Of a DNA stretch of 64,000 nt, positions 20,529 through 32,149 are shown piece after piece. The notes beneath the pieces are model-generated. The model had not been told where the DNA came from. It made no database searches and saw only the letters and a list, made by a program, of their open reading frames with translations. The stretch comes from Alentia gelatinosa (Eukaryota > Annelida > Polychaeta > Phyllodocida > Polynoidae), in assembly GCA_950022655.1 (NCBI GenBank), contig OX465592.1, positions 4,146,623 through 4,210,622 on the forward strand. The letters run 5' to 3'. Made by a program: the position numbers and the translations under genes. Position 1 is the stretch's first letter, and the number at the start of each line of letters is the position of its first letter.

Positions 20529-20820
20529 CTGAGAGACCTACAACAGGAAATCCTTCTCCATAAACCAGGTGAAGGTCAGGAGGTGGGGCCGTGTCATTGA
20601 GGCATTGTCAGCTAATCCTGTTATCCGTAGGAGCTCTTCTATTGAGGTGTTATTGTAAGAGAGGCAGAGAAAGAAGAAGAATCTCACACCCTCACATGCA
20701 CCTCACTCTCCCGACTCTACACCACCTCCCCACACGATTCTCACGCCGATGTTATAAGTTCGCTTTACCTCCGTGTTTTTCTTAAATCTACCCGTTTTTC
20801 ATATTGAGTTCAGATGACCT
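20529..20820. other. Unique non-coding
   Basis: No gene or repeat recognised. Confidence 0.4.
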
Positions 20821-21130
20821 GGGACCTGTTTCACTCGTTTCGTGACATGTCTAGATGGCGTCTAGATGGTGTATCCGGTTTCATAAGAACCAAACATTAG
20901 ACTTGATTTTGTCCGTTCTTGCTTGCACTGTTGGTGCTGCTTTTCATGTCTGTCTAACACTTTTGTCATAAAACTAGTGAAACAGGTCCATGATGTGTAG
21001 ATTTGTCTAAATCTTATGTTTGGGGTCTGTCTTTTCCTAAGGGCAGCTACTTGTGTTGTCACGAAACTAGACAACCCCAATGTCTGTATGGTGTCACAGA
21101 CATGTCACGAAACTAGTGAAACAGGTCCCT
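20821..21130. mobile_element. Foldback MITE, family F
   Basis: The left end GGGACCTGTTTCACTCGTTT then CGTGACATGTCT is mirrored at 21095-21130 with one or two mismatches (ACATGTCACGAAACTAGTGA then AACAGGTCCC). A third partial copy of the terminus is internal at about 20970-20992. About 310 bp, non-coding. Confidence 0.75.
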
Positions 21131-21535
21131 GGTGTTTACACTAGACGGTTCTGGTCAGTGATTCTGGCATTTTGTACCTCCTGACGACTTTTAGCAGTAA
21201 AATAATAGAAATCGTCTGATGTAAACGCCAAGCGTGTGGTGACTGCAGATCATCTGATTATGTCAGATTATTCTATTTGGCACCACCTGACGAGTACTGG
21301 ACACGCTCTGATGCCTGAGACTACTTCTAGCCGGCTTGAATTAATTGTCTAGACAGGCGGCGATTCTGTGAAAACTTAGTCATCAGTGTAAACGCTCGAG
21401 TACATTATGAGGTCGCTGACTTTTGCAGTGGACATTGCCACCAACTGACGATATTGGCTTGATGATCTACAGTCAGCAGATCGTTAGTCGTCTAATGTAA
21501 ATGCGGTCGAGACTGAACCAGGAGTGATCTTTGAG
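21131..21535. mobile_element. Foldback-like repeat, family G, abutting family F
   Basis: Starts GTTTACACTAGACGG and contains CGTCTGATGTAAACGCC, ATCAGTGTAAACGCTCGAG and CGTCTAATGTAAATGCGG, which are related inverted words. It looks like one or two nested foldback elements. No second full copy in the window confirms the boundaries. Confidence 0.45.
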
Positions 21536-21580
21536 ACTAAATCCTTGTGGAGTATTGTCTATTTATACATTCTCGATGTA

Positions 21581-21742
21581 CAGTAGAACCCCGCCTAACA
21601 GACACCCAGCGTAAGCGGACACCCCACATTAACGGGCACCTTTGCTCGGAGCAGATACCTCTATTAGATGTTTATTTCAACCCCGCATAAGCAGACATTT
21701 TGGCCCGGAACGGAGGCTGTTCCCTTACACGGGGTTCTACTG
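21581..21742. mobile_element. pogo/Tigger-like MITE (family H) with TA duplication
   Basis: Ends CAGTAGAACCCCGC and GGGGTTCTACTG are flanked by TA at 21579-21580 and 21743-21744. CAGT...ACTG ends on a duplicated TA are the hallmark of Tc1/mariner elements. The AACCCCGC/TCGGAACGGA words resemble pogo/Tigger termini. The flanks joined together (TTCTCGATGTA, GTTCTA) match the uninterrupted family Q sequence at about 6876. 162 bp, non-coding. Confidence 0.8.
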
Positions 21743-21779
21743 TAGTTCTATATAAGTGATTTACCCATAGACTCGCCAC

Positions 21780-22165
21780 TTGGCTACCTTCTTGTGAGGC
21801 TGAATGAATGGTGCCTTGACCAGGATTGTGGGTCAGAGTGGACGCGCCCAGCCTCCGGTATCAACACTTCCGCCTCCGGTATCAGCCCTTCCGTCCGGGC
21901 ACTCAACGTGCACCACGCCCTCTCGTGGTCCGCCCCTCCCCTCTCCGTCTCCGGGTCCCCCGTCCACTGCCACGCGGACACACCCACCATCTCAGCGTCC
22001 ACACAGCGTCCATACAGCGTCCCATTCCCGCGCCATTTGCACAAAAGCGTTTCGCGGTCGTCGCGCGGCCCGGATTGTTAGCGTCTCGCTAAAAGATTGG
22101 GTGACGGGGACGCCGAGTACCAGCCAACTCTCGCGGGACCAGCGAGACCGTTTTCCCGCCGGAAA
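21780..22165. promoter_or_regulatory. CpG-rich island with E2F-like sites
   Basis: GC- and CpG-rich. TTTCCCGCC at 22152-22160 and TTCCCGCGCC near 22022 match the E2F consensus core. A short direct repeat CGCCTCCGGTATCA occurs twice near 21855-21885. Open frames exist on both strands without recognisable domains. Confidence 0.3.
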
Positions 22166-22424
22166 CTGTTAAATGTCGTCTGCTCTGATAGTGAGTGGGG
22201 ACGGAGCAGGGACCTGTTTCAGAATCTGTTAACCTTCCGCTGTTTCCAACAGCGGCTCCATAACGGCAGTTTGAAGAAATGATCGTTATTTTCGGCTGTA
22301 CCTCAATTTTCATCAAAAGACAGCGTTTTTTTTCTGACTGCCACCGATTATGCTTGCTGATAAATTCTCGAGTAGGACCACCCACAGACTTTTATACGTG
22401 GTGAACAATGAAGGGTTAGTATCT

Positions 22425-22850
22425 TATCTTAGCCTGGTATAAACGTCCATAGGGTTAACATTAGGAACTCATACTCAACAGGCTTGTAAGTACGGTAACT
22501 CATACTTAATGGGAGATAAAGAGATAAATATTTGCAGGCTATGATAAGATCAAAAACATTTTTGTTTGGTCTGGGTCCCTATCCACCATCTCATTTGAAG
22601 CGCTTCGAAATATAAACTTGGCTATCGCCTCGTTCATATTACTGCATGCTCCAAACTCGATGGCAAACAGGGACACGCAGCAAACACTTATCAATGTTTT
22701 CCTAAAAGTAGAGGAGCAGATCTAAAAATTTAGGATTTGTCTTGCCGGCTCGCCACAAAGGTTATCAGAGTTGATTTTGATTCTAGAGACACTCTACTTT
22801 TTAGTGGGGGTGTTCTGGAGTTGCAGACCTTTCAGCATCACTATTCTGTC
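22425..22850. other. Foldback remnants, families N and Q
   Basis: Bases 22425-22545 form a family N palindrome (ATCTTAGCCTGGTATAAACG ... AGATAAATATTTGCAGGCTA); relatives are near 150, 60430-60540 and 62640. Bases 22556-22715 resemble the Q-type palindrome at 62135-62260. The remainder is unclassified. Confidence 0.45.
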
Positions 22851-22852
22851 TG

Positions 22853-23333
22853 AGGTCAAAGGTCAAGGTCGCTAAATTTGAAATCTCATTATTTCAGACA
22901 TATGTGCTCCCTACTCTGAAGCTTTATGAGGTAGGGCGTTCATATAAAAGAAACATATATACCCCATCAATGTCTTTAAGTATGCAAATGTATATGACCT
23001 TGGGTCAAGGTCAAGGTCACTGTGTTCAAGGTCAAACATCAATTTTTTGCCTAATTTTTGGATGTGTCTCTGTTTCAGTTGCCATGGCAACCACAAATAT
23101 CAGAAATTGGATAAAGAAACAATTAAGTACTATTCCTTGAACCAAAACCTAGATCAAAATCAAGATGGTGACAGAAAACTGATGACTCTATGGTGTCACA
23201 ATATAGTTGCCAAATATCTAAGAAATCAACTTAATACTCTTGGAGAAATGACAAAATATGTCTCAATTTCAAAACCCTATGAAATTGGATGACCTTTGAC
23301 CTTTGACCTCTAATAAAAGGTCAAATGGACACA
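22853..23333. mobile_element. Repeat-like element with terminal nuclear-receptor DR1 sites
   Basis: Begins with DR1 AGGTCAAAGGTCA (22853-22865). It ends with the inverted series TGACCTTTGACCTTTGACCT (23290-23309), so the ends are inverted repeats of about 18 bp. Inside are TCAAGGTCAAGGTCA near 23005-23020 and a perfect RFX-type palindrome GTTGCCATGGCAAC at 23078-23091. It has no ORF of note. It may be a non-autonomous element carrying regulatory-type motifs; the cluster at 17585-18075 is probably related. Confidence 0.5.
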
Positions 23334-23960
23334 TTTACAGAAAAATGGCTACCATATCTGGAATGGCCAAAGTCATAGCTTTCATTTGATACAATAAAAT
23401 TGTTGCTATACTTCCATGGAACGAAACTCCTGAAATAACAGGATTTCAGGGATCTGGCCCCCTGACTAATATAATATCATATGGGAATACAAATGAAGTG
23501 GATTTAAAAAAACCGGAAGAGCATACAAACTGAAAGTTCCTTGAATGTTCATATTTACTGCGTACCTTCACCTGCTCCAGCTCTTCCCCCCCCCCCCACC
23601 ACCTCTACACCTGATGGCCCACGTCTTCCCCAGGTGTGCATTAATTACCTGCCTATTTACTGCTCCTGAAATGATTCCCTTGTGGACTAACTGACTTTCT
23701 TCACCAGATCCTCGGCTCCTGTCTGTCATAGGTGTCTTTGAGGCCATGTCACTGTCAGAATGTCCACCTTCCCGCATCACTTACCATCCCTCACATCCCT
23801 CCCTTCTCCCGCTCTGAATATCTCCCTCGCTCTGTGTGGACCAGTTCAATGTGCCCGCCCCCGCATCATAAAAAGTCAGTAGAATGAAAAGCAGAAGACC
23901 TGGACTATAGGGCAGGTTGGGAATGTTCACTGGGTGCTGCCATTTTGCCCCTGCGGTCCC
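23334..23960. other. Unique non-coding, poly-C run
   Basis: Contains a C run at about 23586-23598. The stretch CCAGGTGTGCATTAATTACC (about 23629) combines an E-box-like and a homeodomain-like site, noted only as a curiosity. No gene recognised. Confidence 0.4.
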
Positions 23961-24268
23961 CCCAAGTAGGTGTTCTTCACGAATGAAGGTGAAAAGTTGG
24001 TCTTCTTCACTAACGGAGGTGCAAAAGTAGGTGTTTTTCACGAATGGAGGTGAAAAAGTAGGTGTTCTTCACAAAAAGAGGTGAAAAAGTAGGTGTTCTA
24101 AACAATTGGAGGTGAAAAGTAGGTGTTCTTCACAAAAAGAGGTGAAAAAGTAGGTGTTCTTAACAATTGGAGGTGAAAAGTAGGTGTTCTTCACAAAAAG
24201 AGGTGAAAAAGTAGGTGTTCTTCACTAACAGAGGTGAAAAAGTAGGTGTTTTTCACGAATGGATGTGC
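23961..24268. repeat. About 31-bp minisatellite, about 9-10 copies
   Basis: Units such as AGGTGAAAAAGTAGGTGTTC then TTCACAAAAAG repeat with small length changes and with CACGAATGG or AACAATTGG variants in the last third. Confidence 0.9.
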
Positions 24269-25090
24269 AAAAGAAGTGAGTGATAATTCAGAAGTGTCAC
24301 AACTTGCTGACATATGTATATAAAGTGTACCCTGTGAAAAACATCATGTCCTAGGTTTAATCTTTAAGTCATCCTGGTCTGGGATGGGTCTAGAGACCCA
24401 CGGGAACCATGGTAAAACTTTTTGAAAGCCAGCTGTATTTAGTATAAACAAAGAGCCAGAATACAGGTTCTGTCCCCCGAAAGTGACTGCTTCATGAACT
24501 AACAATGGCTCCGTCCCCAATTGACCGTTTTCAACATTACACCTATGAGTCGCCATGTTGTTTCCGAATGAGGCACTGGGAACCGGCGTGCATATACTGT
24601 CTAATGTGTTTCACTGGATTGTCTGAATTATACTGTCTTTTTCTTTTATTATCACTCACATATGAAATATTGTAAAGAAATAGACCCAAGTAGTTTGGCT
24701 TTTCAATAACTAATGTACATGTATAAATTTGATTGTTATCCTCGGGATAGATCTATAGATTCCCTCTCCTTAACAACTTTCTGGTCTAAAAAAGAGAGAC
24801 AACACATTTCTATTTCGTATCAAATGGTGAGATAATATATACATGGTAGATACATGTCACATATAATTGCAAAGTAGAATTACCAGTACATTTTATGATT
24901 TTAAGAAAAACATTGATCAATCCAAATTCGAAACTCAAACTCCGATTGGTTGAACATCTTTAGCTATGCCTATTCAATAACTGTATATTCGCAATTTTTG
25001 TTGGCAGCCCTTGGACGGGTACTTGGAGGGCACAACCTGTCCATAATAATGTGGACCATATCCTACTGTAACTTGTTTTTGTGACTTCAG
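24269..25090. other. AT-rich non-coding
   Basis: No repeat unit, gene or regulatory cluster recognised. Confidence 0.45.
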
Positions 25091-25180
25091 AGGGACCGGG
25101 CGGCAGAACGGCTAAGGCCGAGCCCGGAAAATTCATGTATGATTTATCCCTGAATAAACGCTCTAAAAAAAAAAGAAGAA
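25091..25180 (+). other. Possible retroposed 3' end
   Basis: A GC-rich patch (GGGACCGGGCGGCAGAACGG) leads into CTGAATAAACGCTCT and an A run at about 25165-25174. A polyadenylation signal with a genomic A tract eight bases later suggests the end of a reverse-transcribed RNA. The upstream limit and parent are unknown. Confidence 0.3.
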
Positions 25181-25194
25181 AAAAGTGAGATTCA

Positions 25195-25345
25195 CACGGT
25201 GGAATTCTTGTACTTCACAGGGTGTTTGTCTGAGAAGAATCCTGCTGAAATTCTCTACTTGAACACAATCCCTTCTCGGACTGGTAGGGCTCCACTTCCC
25301 TGAGACAGGGTTTTCCACCTGCAATTATCGGCGACAATTACCCTT
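25195..25345 (-). repeat. Relative of the satellite S1 lead-in
   Basis: GAATTCTTGTACTTCACAGG then GTGTTTGTCTGAGAAGAATC matches, in inverted orientation, the S1 monomer and its 3060-3200 lead-in. This is a single unit, not an array. Looser relatives start at 30230 and 48720. Confidence 0.5.
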
Positions 25346-25719
25346 AAGGTGCAGAATCTTGAGAGATTTTGATTCTAAACACATTCAAAATTTTGGTGAG
25401 ACAAATGTACCCACTGCTGAGTCACCAACTAAGTACCCAACCTAGCCAATAGGAAGCCAGCAGGCAGTATCACATGTTTTTCACATCCTCACTTCAAGGG
25501 TACTTGAATCCCAGTGTGAGGGAATATGTCTGGAACTACGACATGGTAGTAATGCCCGACGAATCGGGAAAGGTAATAAAATCGGGTCAGTGAAGTGCGT
25601 ACATCGACTCGATTGACGCCGATTATCACCGACCCGACGGATCCGTCGGGCAAAGATCAAACCGGGCACAGCCGTCGGATCGATGTCTTATAGGCTTTAC
25701 ACTAATGGATAAAGTATCT
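25346..25719. other. Non-coding with a palindromic patch
   Basis: Bases 25550-25690 hold interleaved inverted words (CCCGACGAATCGGG; GACCCGACGGATCCGTCGGG) typical of a foldback element. A weak relative is at 37160-37230. Confidence 0.4.
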
Positions 25720-25990
25720 GGTTGCGGTTTCAAGATGGCGACTTTCGGGGTGTAAGCAGGGCGCGGTCTATAGACGTCGGCACCTCAAAGGCCGGTCTGC
25801 GTCGCGCTGTGACGGCCGCGTTTTGTGACACAGTGTCTCCCCCTGGTGGGCGCCCCGCACAGCGCCCCGCACAGCGCACCCCGCGGCCGCCGACAGAACT
25901 AGGGGTTAATCTGGGCGAGTCGCGGGGAGAGAGGCGGGGGCGGGCGGGGGGCGGGCGGGGGGCGGGCAAACTGATTAAAAGAGCATCAAT
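25720..25990. promoter_or_regulatory. CpG island with YY1 initiator-like site
   Basis: CAAGATGGCGAC at 25731-25742 matches the YY1 initiator motif. It is followed by about 250 bp of CpG-dense sequence with GGGCGGGG stretches and the repeat GCCCCGCACA. No coding exon could be anchored: the ATG in the YY1 site meets a stop after six codons unless spliced. Confidence 0.35.
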
Positions 25991-26039
25991 CATTGTTAGA
26001 GGCTGACAGGTTGGGATGATTACATTCACACGCACACAC

Positions 26040-26590
26040 ACCTCGACAAACACACTCTCTCTCATGGTTCTCTCTCCTCCTCTCTCTCTCTCTAATACAG
26101 CTAACAGTCAGTATCCCATTACATTCACACGCACACACTCTTCTACACACACACTCTCTCCCATGACTCTCTCTCTCTTCTTCGCTCTCTCCCTCGCTCC
26201 CCCTCTCTCTCCCTATCTCTCCCTTGCTCTCTCTCTCTAATACAGCAAAAAATCAGTATCCTACTAGAAACCTCCACAAACACACACTTTTCCCTTCTCT
26301 CTCTCCCTCTTTCTCCCTCTTCCTCACCCTCTCTCTTCCTCTCTCCTCCTCTCCCTCCCTCTTTTTCACTCTCTCTCCCTCTCTCTCCCTCTCTCGCTCC
26401 CTCTCCCTCTCTCTTCTTTCTCTCTCACACCCTCTCAATCCTCTCTCCTCCTCTCTCTCCTACTCTCTCTCTTCCTCTCTCTCCCTCTCACCCCTCCTCC
26501 TCTCACTCCTCCTCCTCTCTCTCTCTCTTCCTACCTCCTCGTTCTCTCTCTCTCCTCCTCCTCTCTGTCTCTCCTCTGTCTCTCTAATAC
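26040..26590. repeat. CT-rich microsatellite
   Basis: Polypyrimidine tract with two internal duplicated segments containing TCTCTAATACAGC, so part of it was block-duplicated. Confidence 0.95.
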
Positions 26591-27600
26591 AGAAAAATTT
26601 ACAGCATAATGAAACTGCTATAGATTACTTAACTAACTGGTACTACGGAAAAACAGTTTTCGTTGATGTGTATAGGCAATGGAAATTATTTTGAGATTTT
26701 TTTTCAATGAGCAAAGAACTCCTTTATTCAAAAGAGTAATCTTGTACATATATGTGTCCTTGTTCATCCTTACAAGTGTACATCCCTCAATGATAAAAAC
26801 ATAGCATCTTATTATCACTTTACTATGTGTTCTGGTACTTAATAGAGGGCAGTTTAAACCTTTGAATCCTTTTTAACATCTATAAAGCAATATCAGTTCT
26901 TAATCTAATCTAGTAGTACGAAAAATGCTTTCTCATCCCATGAACTTAAACTATAATATGAGAAAATCTTTATGTTAGCAATTCAAAATATTCTTTCTGA
27001 AACCCGAACTCACAGAGAAGATCCTGTAGAAGTTGCTGGATATTGTTTGCTAGTGTCCAACTGGGTAGGTGTGAGGGTTGGGGGCCATCTGCACCCCTCT
27101 TTGGTAGACCACCACACCCCCTCCGTGCCCCCTTCACACCTCCCCTCGCCCGCTGCCACCACCTCCCACCCCCCAACCGCCGGGTTTCGTTTACTCAGCT
27201 GTAGACCAATTAACTCACAGCCAATGGTCCTTTTTTACAAACAGATTACACGAAAGTCACTCTAGATGCGATTCTCTACCAATGTGATCTTCTCAGAAGT
27301 AGAAGTATTAATCTTGTATAGAGCACATGGCTATTGTGTTATGGAGCCGGCCATCTTGCCACCTGACGCTAAACTAAACACCAGGTGGTGGGTCCAGTTA
27401 TCAATGGATTTTATCAGAAATGTTATCTTTGGGTTTGCCATAAAAGGGTTTTAGCCTCGTCTCATGATTATCTATAGATTATAACAAAAGAAAACAGTGG
27501 TTGTCCCCAAACTACAGTTGCGCTATCAAACAATTTCCTGGCGGATGATGACAGAACTAGCAATCACTCGGCGCTCTATAGCCCAAATTTACATTACCAC
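26591..27600. other. Unique non-coding
   Basis: AT-rich to about 26970, then a CA/C-rich patch at 27080-27180. No gene, RNA or repeat family recognised. Confidence 0.4.
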
Positions 27601-27614
27601 AAGGAGTCAGTGTC

Positions 27615-27955
27615 AAAGTGTGTGAGAACGCTTGTCGTAGTGTATCGGGAGTGTGTGAGAACGCCTGTCGTAGTGTGTCGGGAGTGTGTCAGAACGCTTG
27701 TCGTAATGTGTCGGGAGTGTGTCAGAACGCTTGTGGTAATGTGTCGGGAGTGTGTCAGAACGCTTGTGGTAGTGTGTCGGGAGTGTGTCAGAATGATTGT
27801 CGTAATGTGTCGGGAGTGTGTCAGAACGCTTGTGGTAATGTGTCGGGAGTGTGTGAGAACGCTTGTGGTAGTGTGTCGGGAGTGTGTCAGAACGCTTGTC
27901 GTAGTGTGTCGTAGTGTGTCAGAACGTGTGTCGTAGTGTGTCGGGAGATCACTAA
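27615..27955 (+). repeat. 33-bp minisatellite, about 10 copies
   Basis: The unit AGTGTGTCGGGAGTGTGTCA then GAACGCTTGTCGT is repeated head to tail. A period divisible by 3 keeps frames open, giving cysteine/valine-rich pseudo-ORFs on the plus strand. Confidence 0.93.
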
Positions 27956-28853
27956 GTTCAGACTTGCTTCTTGTCAGATGACTTAATGCACACCTCTCAG
28001 TGGTAAACCTCCATACAGAGGGCACTTCACTACACTGGCAACCAGAGCTACACAAAGTTAGCTCTGGTGGGGTTAAATAAGCGCGGCCTTGACCAAGTAG
28101 CGAGACCTTTTGTTACTCTCCTACCGGATCTGTTGTACTGTTTGGAGAGTGTTTCATATTCTAGAAGCCAATTTTCAATTTTCTTATTTCCTTTCCTGTA
28201 TATTTCTTAAATACAGTGAACATAAAGCTGGGTTTTATCATCAATTTGTTTAGCTATGAATATTTCTCACAAAGTTTTTCTGCTTTTAGAGCCTACATAG
28301 AACAACACTACCTGGATCGAGGCGCACCCCAAGTGATCCCGTGTGGGATTTAACCCGACCAACCCCGATATCGTAGCTCAGTGTAGACAGGGCTTGGTTG
28401 CCAAACTACCACCTCACCACTAGATCGATACCCCACACCTAGCTGGGGTCCCTCACCCAGCTCCCTTTTCATATGCAAATCAGGCGCGCATGCTCAATGG
28501 AGCACAAGGCCACATGTCTTAATCGCTACCTGAATCTGCTGTCAATCACACATGGCCTGGCTGTCAACCACAGGTCGCTGTCACCTCTCTGAAATTAGCG
28601 AATCTATTACACAAAAGGGAGTAGACTTATTTCCCGGGTAGCCTCATCGAATATGAACGACTGCAATCTAAATGTGGGCTTTTTGTGTAGTTGGTGGGGA
28701 GATACTGGCCACTGAATCATTTATTAGAGCCTGCTTGCACGCTCTATTTACGTTGCCTAAAGGTAAGAGTGGTCACAAATGTGCTGCAAAAACACTAGCC
28801 CTTTACTATCTGCGTGCTATTCACTGTGATCGTGAGAACGGAGCAGGGAGCCA
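27956..28853. other. Mostly unique, with a possible tRNA-derived SINE box
   Basis: TAGCTCAGTGTAG at about 28373 matches a Pol III box A, and GATCGATACC near 28423 resembles box B. The intervening sequence does not fold as a tRNA. An octamer ATGCAAAT occurs at about 28473. Nothing else is recognised. Confidence 0.25.
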
Positions 28854-29074
28854 GGGCCCCGTTTCACAATCCAGGATCGTACAAGTAGACCCTTTTCTGT
28901 ACACCATAGAGACCCAGAAACAATGCGGGTCAATTTCATTCAACACTTATGGACGACCTTATGGACGGCAAATATTGTCTTAGCCAACAGACTTAAATAT
29001 TATTAAACGATAACCCTTGTACGAGGTACAGAAAAGGTTCTTCATGTACGATCCTAGATTATGAAACAACCCCC
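28854..29074. mobile_element. Foldback MITE, family B variant
   Basis: Left end GGGCCCCGTTTCACAATCCA then GGATCGTACAAG; right end TGTACGATCCTAGATTATGA then AACAACCCCC. The middle shares ATTCAACACTTATGGACGAC with other B copies, but in the opposite orientation to the one at 29563. Confidence 0.75.
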
Positions 29075-29104
29075 TTTGTCTCAGCTGACCTGACTAATCA
29101 CTTT

Positions 29105-29432
29105 ATACTTGTCCCAGGCAAATTATGTAAACTCTCGGCCCGTGTCGGCCACCCAATCAGGGACCAATTACCAACATTCCGTTGTCGGCGACTATATTTA
29201 TCAACATGTTGATAAACTTTTGGTGAGTGATTTAGGAATATGGAACTCGTCTATGACCGAAGAACATCGCAAGGGAGGAGGCTCACTAATCGTTGGCTGA
29301 CCGTTATCTAGCTGTCCTCTATTCACTGACAAGGACCGTGAGGATGCCTCGCCTGAGATAAATTACTGTTCCTTTGTCGCCGACAAAGGTACATCAATGT
29401 TCTGAAATCGGTAGATGGGCATTGGGCTTTAG
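29105..29432. mobile_element. Foldback element family E, copy 3 (left end lost)
   Basis: The right 150 bp (TTGGCTGACCGTTATCTAGC ... TCGGTAGATGGGCATTGGGC) match copies 1 and 2. The left terminus is absent or too diverged to see. Confidence 0.55.
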
Positions 29433-29532
29433 TGATGTAATTGATATCAGTGTTTGATCGGCCAATGTAAGTGTTAGGATGCAATACTTTACCATCAGTG
29501 TGCAATGTGCGTTTACCTTAGTGATGAGATGA

Positions 29533-29790
29533 GTACGATCCTAGATTATTAAACAGGCCCCTGGGACCCTTAATAATCTAGGATCATACATAAAGACCCT
29601 TTTCTGTATCTCGTACAAGAGTTACCGTTTAATGATACTTATGTCTGTTCGCTAAGACAGTCTTAGCCATTCATAAGGTCGTCCATAAGTGTTGAATAAA
29701 GTTGACCAACATCATCCCTGGGTGTCTATAGCATACAGAAAAGGGTCTTCATGTAAGAGCCTAGATTATTAAACAGGCCCCTATGTTAGA
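29533..29790. mobile_element. Foldback MITE, family B, plus an extra right end
   Basis: A stray B right end (GATCCTAGATTATTAAACAG at about 29539) is followed by a full element from about 29570 to 29790. That runs CCTTAATAATCTAGGATC ... TAGATTATTAAACAGGCCCC, with the central AAGACAGTCTTAGCC and GTTGAATAAAGTTGACC words. Confidence 0.75.
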
Positions 29791-31330
29791 GATGAGATCA
29801 GATTTTGTGATGGGATGTGATAGACAGATGTTTACACCCTATCAGTCTTGGTGATGAGAAAGTCATGTGCTATTATTAACCTATCAATATTAGTTATGAA
29901 ATCGACATAGACTACTTTATTCAGATAAGATTGTGCGATAATGAAGATACACGAAAAGGTAGGGCTGTGTTGTGTCATACATGATGTTTCCCTTTAATCT
30001 CAACCTTCCGACACAGCCATTATGAAATGATTTAGTTTTGTACTCTGACATTCTATAAAACCAAATTTTTCAACATTCTGACAGGGCTATGATGCAGGAT
30101 TTTTGATTCATAGTCATGTCAAAGCCATGTCGCATATCGCAAGCAGTGGGTGCCCGGCTTTAAGGTATGCATTGTTTGGACATGCTTAATGTGAAAGAGA
30201 GTCTTCTTGACCTTCAATATATACCTAAAATGGGATTCACACGGTGGGACAAATGGACCTGAGACTGGTGTACTTCACACCTTTGCGCCAGTCGGCTACT
30301 ATTTCCAACTGGGAACAAAGTTTCACAGATTGGGGTGTTCTACAGTCTCAGGGGAACATGGCAGATTCAATTCACATGGGAAGATTTAACAGGTACATAG
30401 TCTCACCCCTACACCCCTACACAGGGTACACAGGGTACACAGTCGCCGACTCAGGGTACTTCCCCGTGTGAATAGGTGTTATTTGAGACCGCTGAGACCC
30501 ACAGATTGGGGGAGAACGTGTGAAATACATTTGTCTCACCAAAATGTCCCTCTAAATTTTAATCCCGTTTTACAAAGTTGTTTGAGGCTCTCTTTGTTTC
30601 AACTACTTATGAGTAGTATATAAAAATGTTACTTTTCTGCTGGAATTAAGTTATCAAATACATGCAACTACTTCTTTGTTTTTAGGTATGATAACGAAGC
30701 GATGGATGGTATTTCAGTCGTGAGCGATTGGTGTTGTATGCTTCTAAGACCCTGAGACACTGGCGCTCTGCTCCTTACCCAATATCACAGTGATGATACA
30801 CGCAGATGGTGAAGGGATAGTTTTGTGCAGCAAGCTGGAAATCTATGTGACCACTCTAATCCGTAGGCAACGTATATACCTGTTCGAGTACGTTCTAAAA
30901 AAGACTTCAATGTGTCTGGGGCCACATTGTCATAAATAGTGCAGCGGACTGCATGAATCATACTTCAGGCTGTGCCGACACCAACATATCAGATTAGACA
31001 GAGTATTGATTCCCTTGTTGATGTATTCAGTGATATGTTCTGCTAGTGATTTCTTTGTTAGGTCTTTTTTTCATTTATAAGCTCTTTATTGTTAAGGTAT
31101 TAATATCTGAAAATAACTTTAATGGTGGATATGCACTGGAAGGATAAACAATACCTCTTTAACAAAATCACAATTCATTACACCTCTCATAGCGGTGTAT
31201 GGAACCTCCACTTCATGGATAATTCTCTCACTGTGGAAATTTCTTTATTAAGTTTGACCAAAAAGAATTATCTGGACAAAAATACTGCATGGGGGACCAC
31301 TATCTATAATCTATATGTGTGCATGCGTGT
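29791..31330. other. AT-rich, mostly unique
   Basis: Bases 30230-30480 are a dispersed repeat (GGGATTCACACGGTGGGACA; CCTGAGACTGGTGTACTTCA) related to 48720-48900. The rest shows no gene, repeat or RNA signal. Confidence 0.4.
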
Positions 31331-31736
31331 GTGTATATAGATATAAACATACATATATCTATCTATCTCACACCTGTTACAAATTAAGCCATAGGAATAA
31401 CATATTTTTGAAAGCGATCGACCCGGTAAAGTGACAATACTACGCCATGGCGAGGTGACGTCATATGGGGTTGACCAATCAGCGGCCAGAATTTCATAGA
31501 GAGGACATCAACATTGAGATTTAAACGTTTCTGACTGGATTTGCTAAGTAATTTGAATCATTCTGATATCATGGTGCTATTCTAATGTCTGGGAAAGGGT
31601 TGAGATAAATCCAGAACCGCACTCGAATCATAATATAGACAATGCTCACTCATCACTCGGCTTCACCTCAAAGACGATTGCTGTGCATCCAAACTCGTGG
31701 GGTATTGTGCATTTATGTGATTCTTGATCAAGTTCC
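31331..31736. other. Non-coding, family Q-like end
   Basis: Bases 31625-31735 resemble the family Q module (CTCACTCATCACTCGGCTTC; CCAAACTCGTGGGGTATTG; GATTCTTGATCAAGTTCC). No gene. Confidence 0.4.
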
Positions 31737-31885
<149 letters not shown>

Positions 31886-32149
31886 GTACACATATGTACA
31901 TACATATATACATAATGGTATTTAACCCAAAGTCTCCTCTGTTAAGTGATGTTGTGGTTTGTCAGCACGTTTCACAGACACACGGAGATGGGTGAAGGTG
32001 AATGTGTAGTGACGGGCGACGGACGATCTCCTCTCGTGGGTGTAAACGATCCGCTCACTGCACGGCGCCCCGGGACAGTCCACGCCCGACCACCACGCCC
32101 GCCCGGCCGTACCGCCACGCCGCCGTGACCGACGACACCCCGGGGAGGG
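31886..32149. other. GC-rich unique stretch
   Basis: CpG-rich from about 32010 to 32150, with no clear promoter motif cluster or exon. Confidence 0.35.

Noticed and set aside
27615..27955. CRISPR-like array
   Set aside because: Units are contiguous with no unique spacers, and the sequence is eukaryotic. The same applies to the 24-, 28-, 31-, 40-, 54- and 62-bp arrays.
28365..28440. tRNA gene
   Set aside because: A box A match exists, but no acceptor or T-stem pairing could be formed; kept only as a weak SINE idea.
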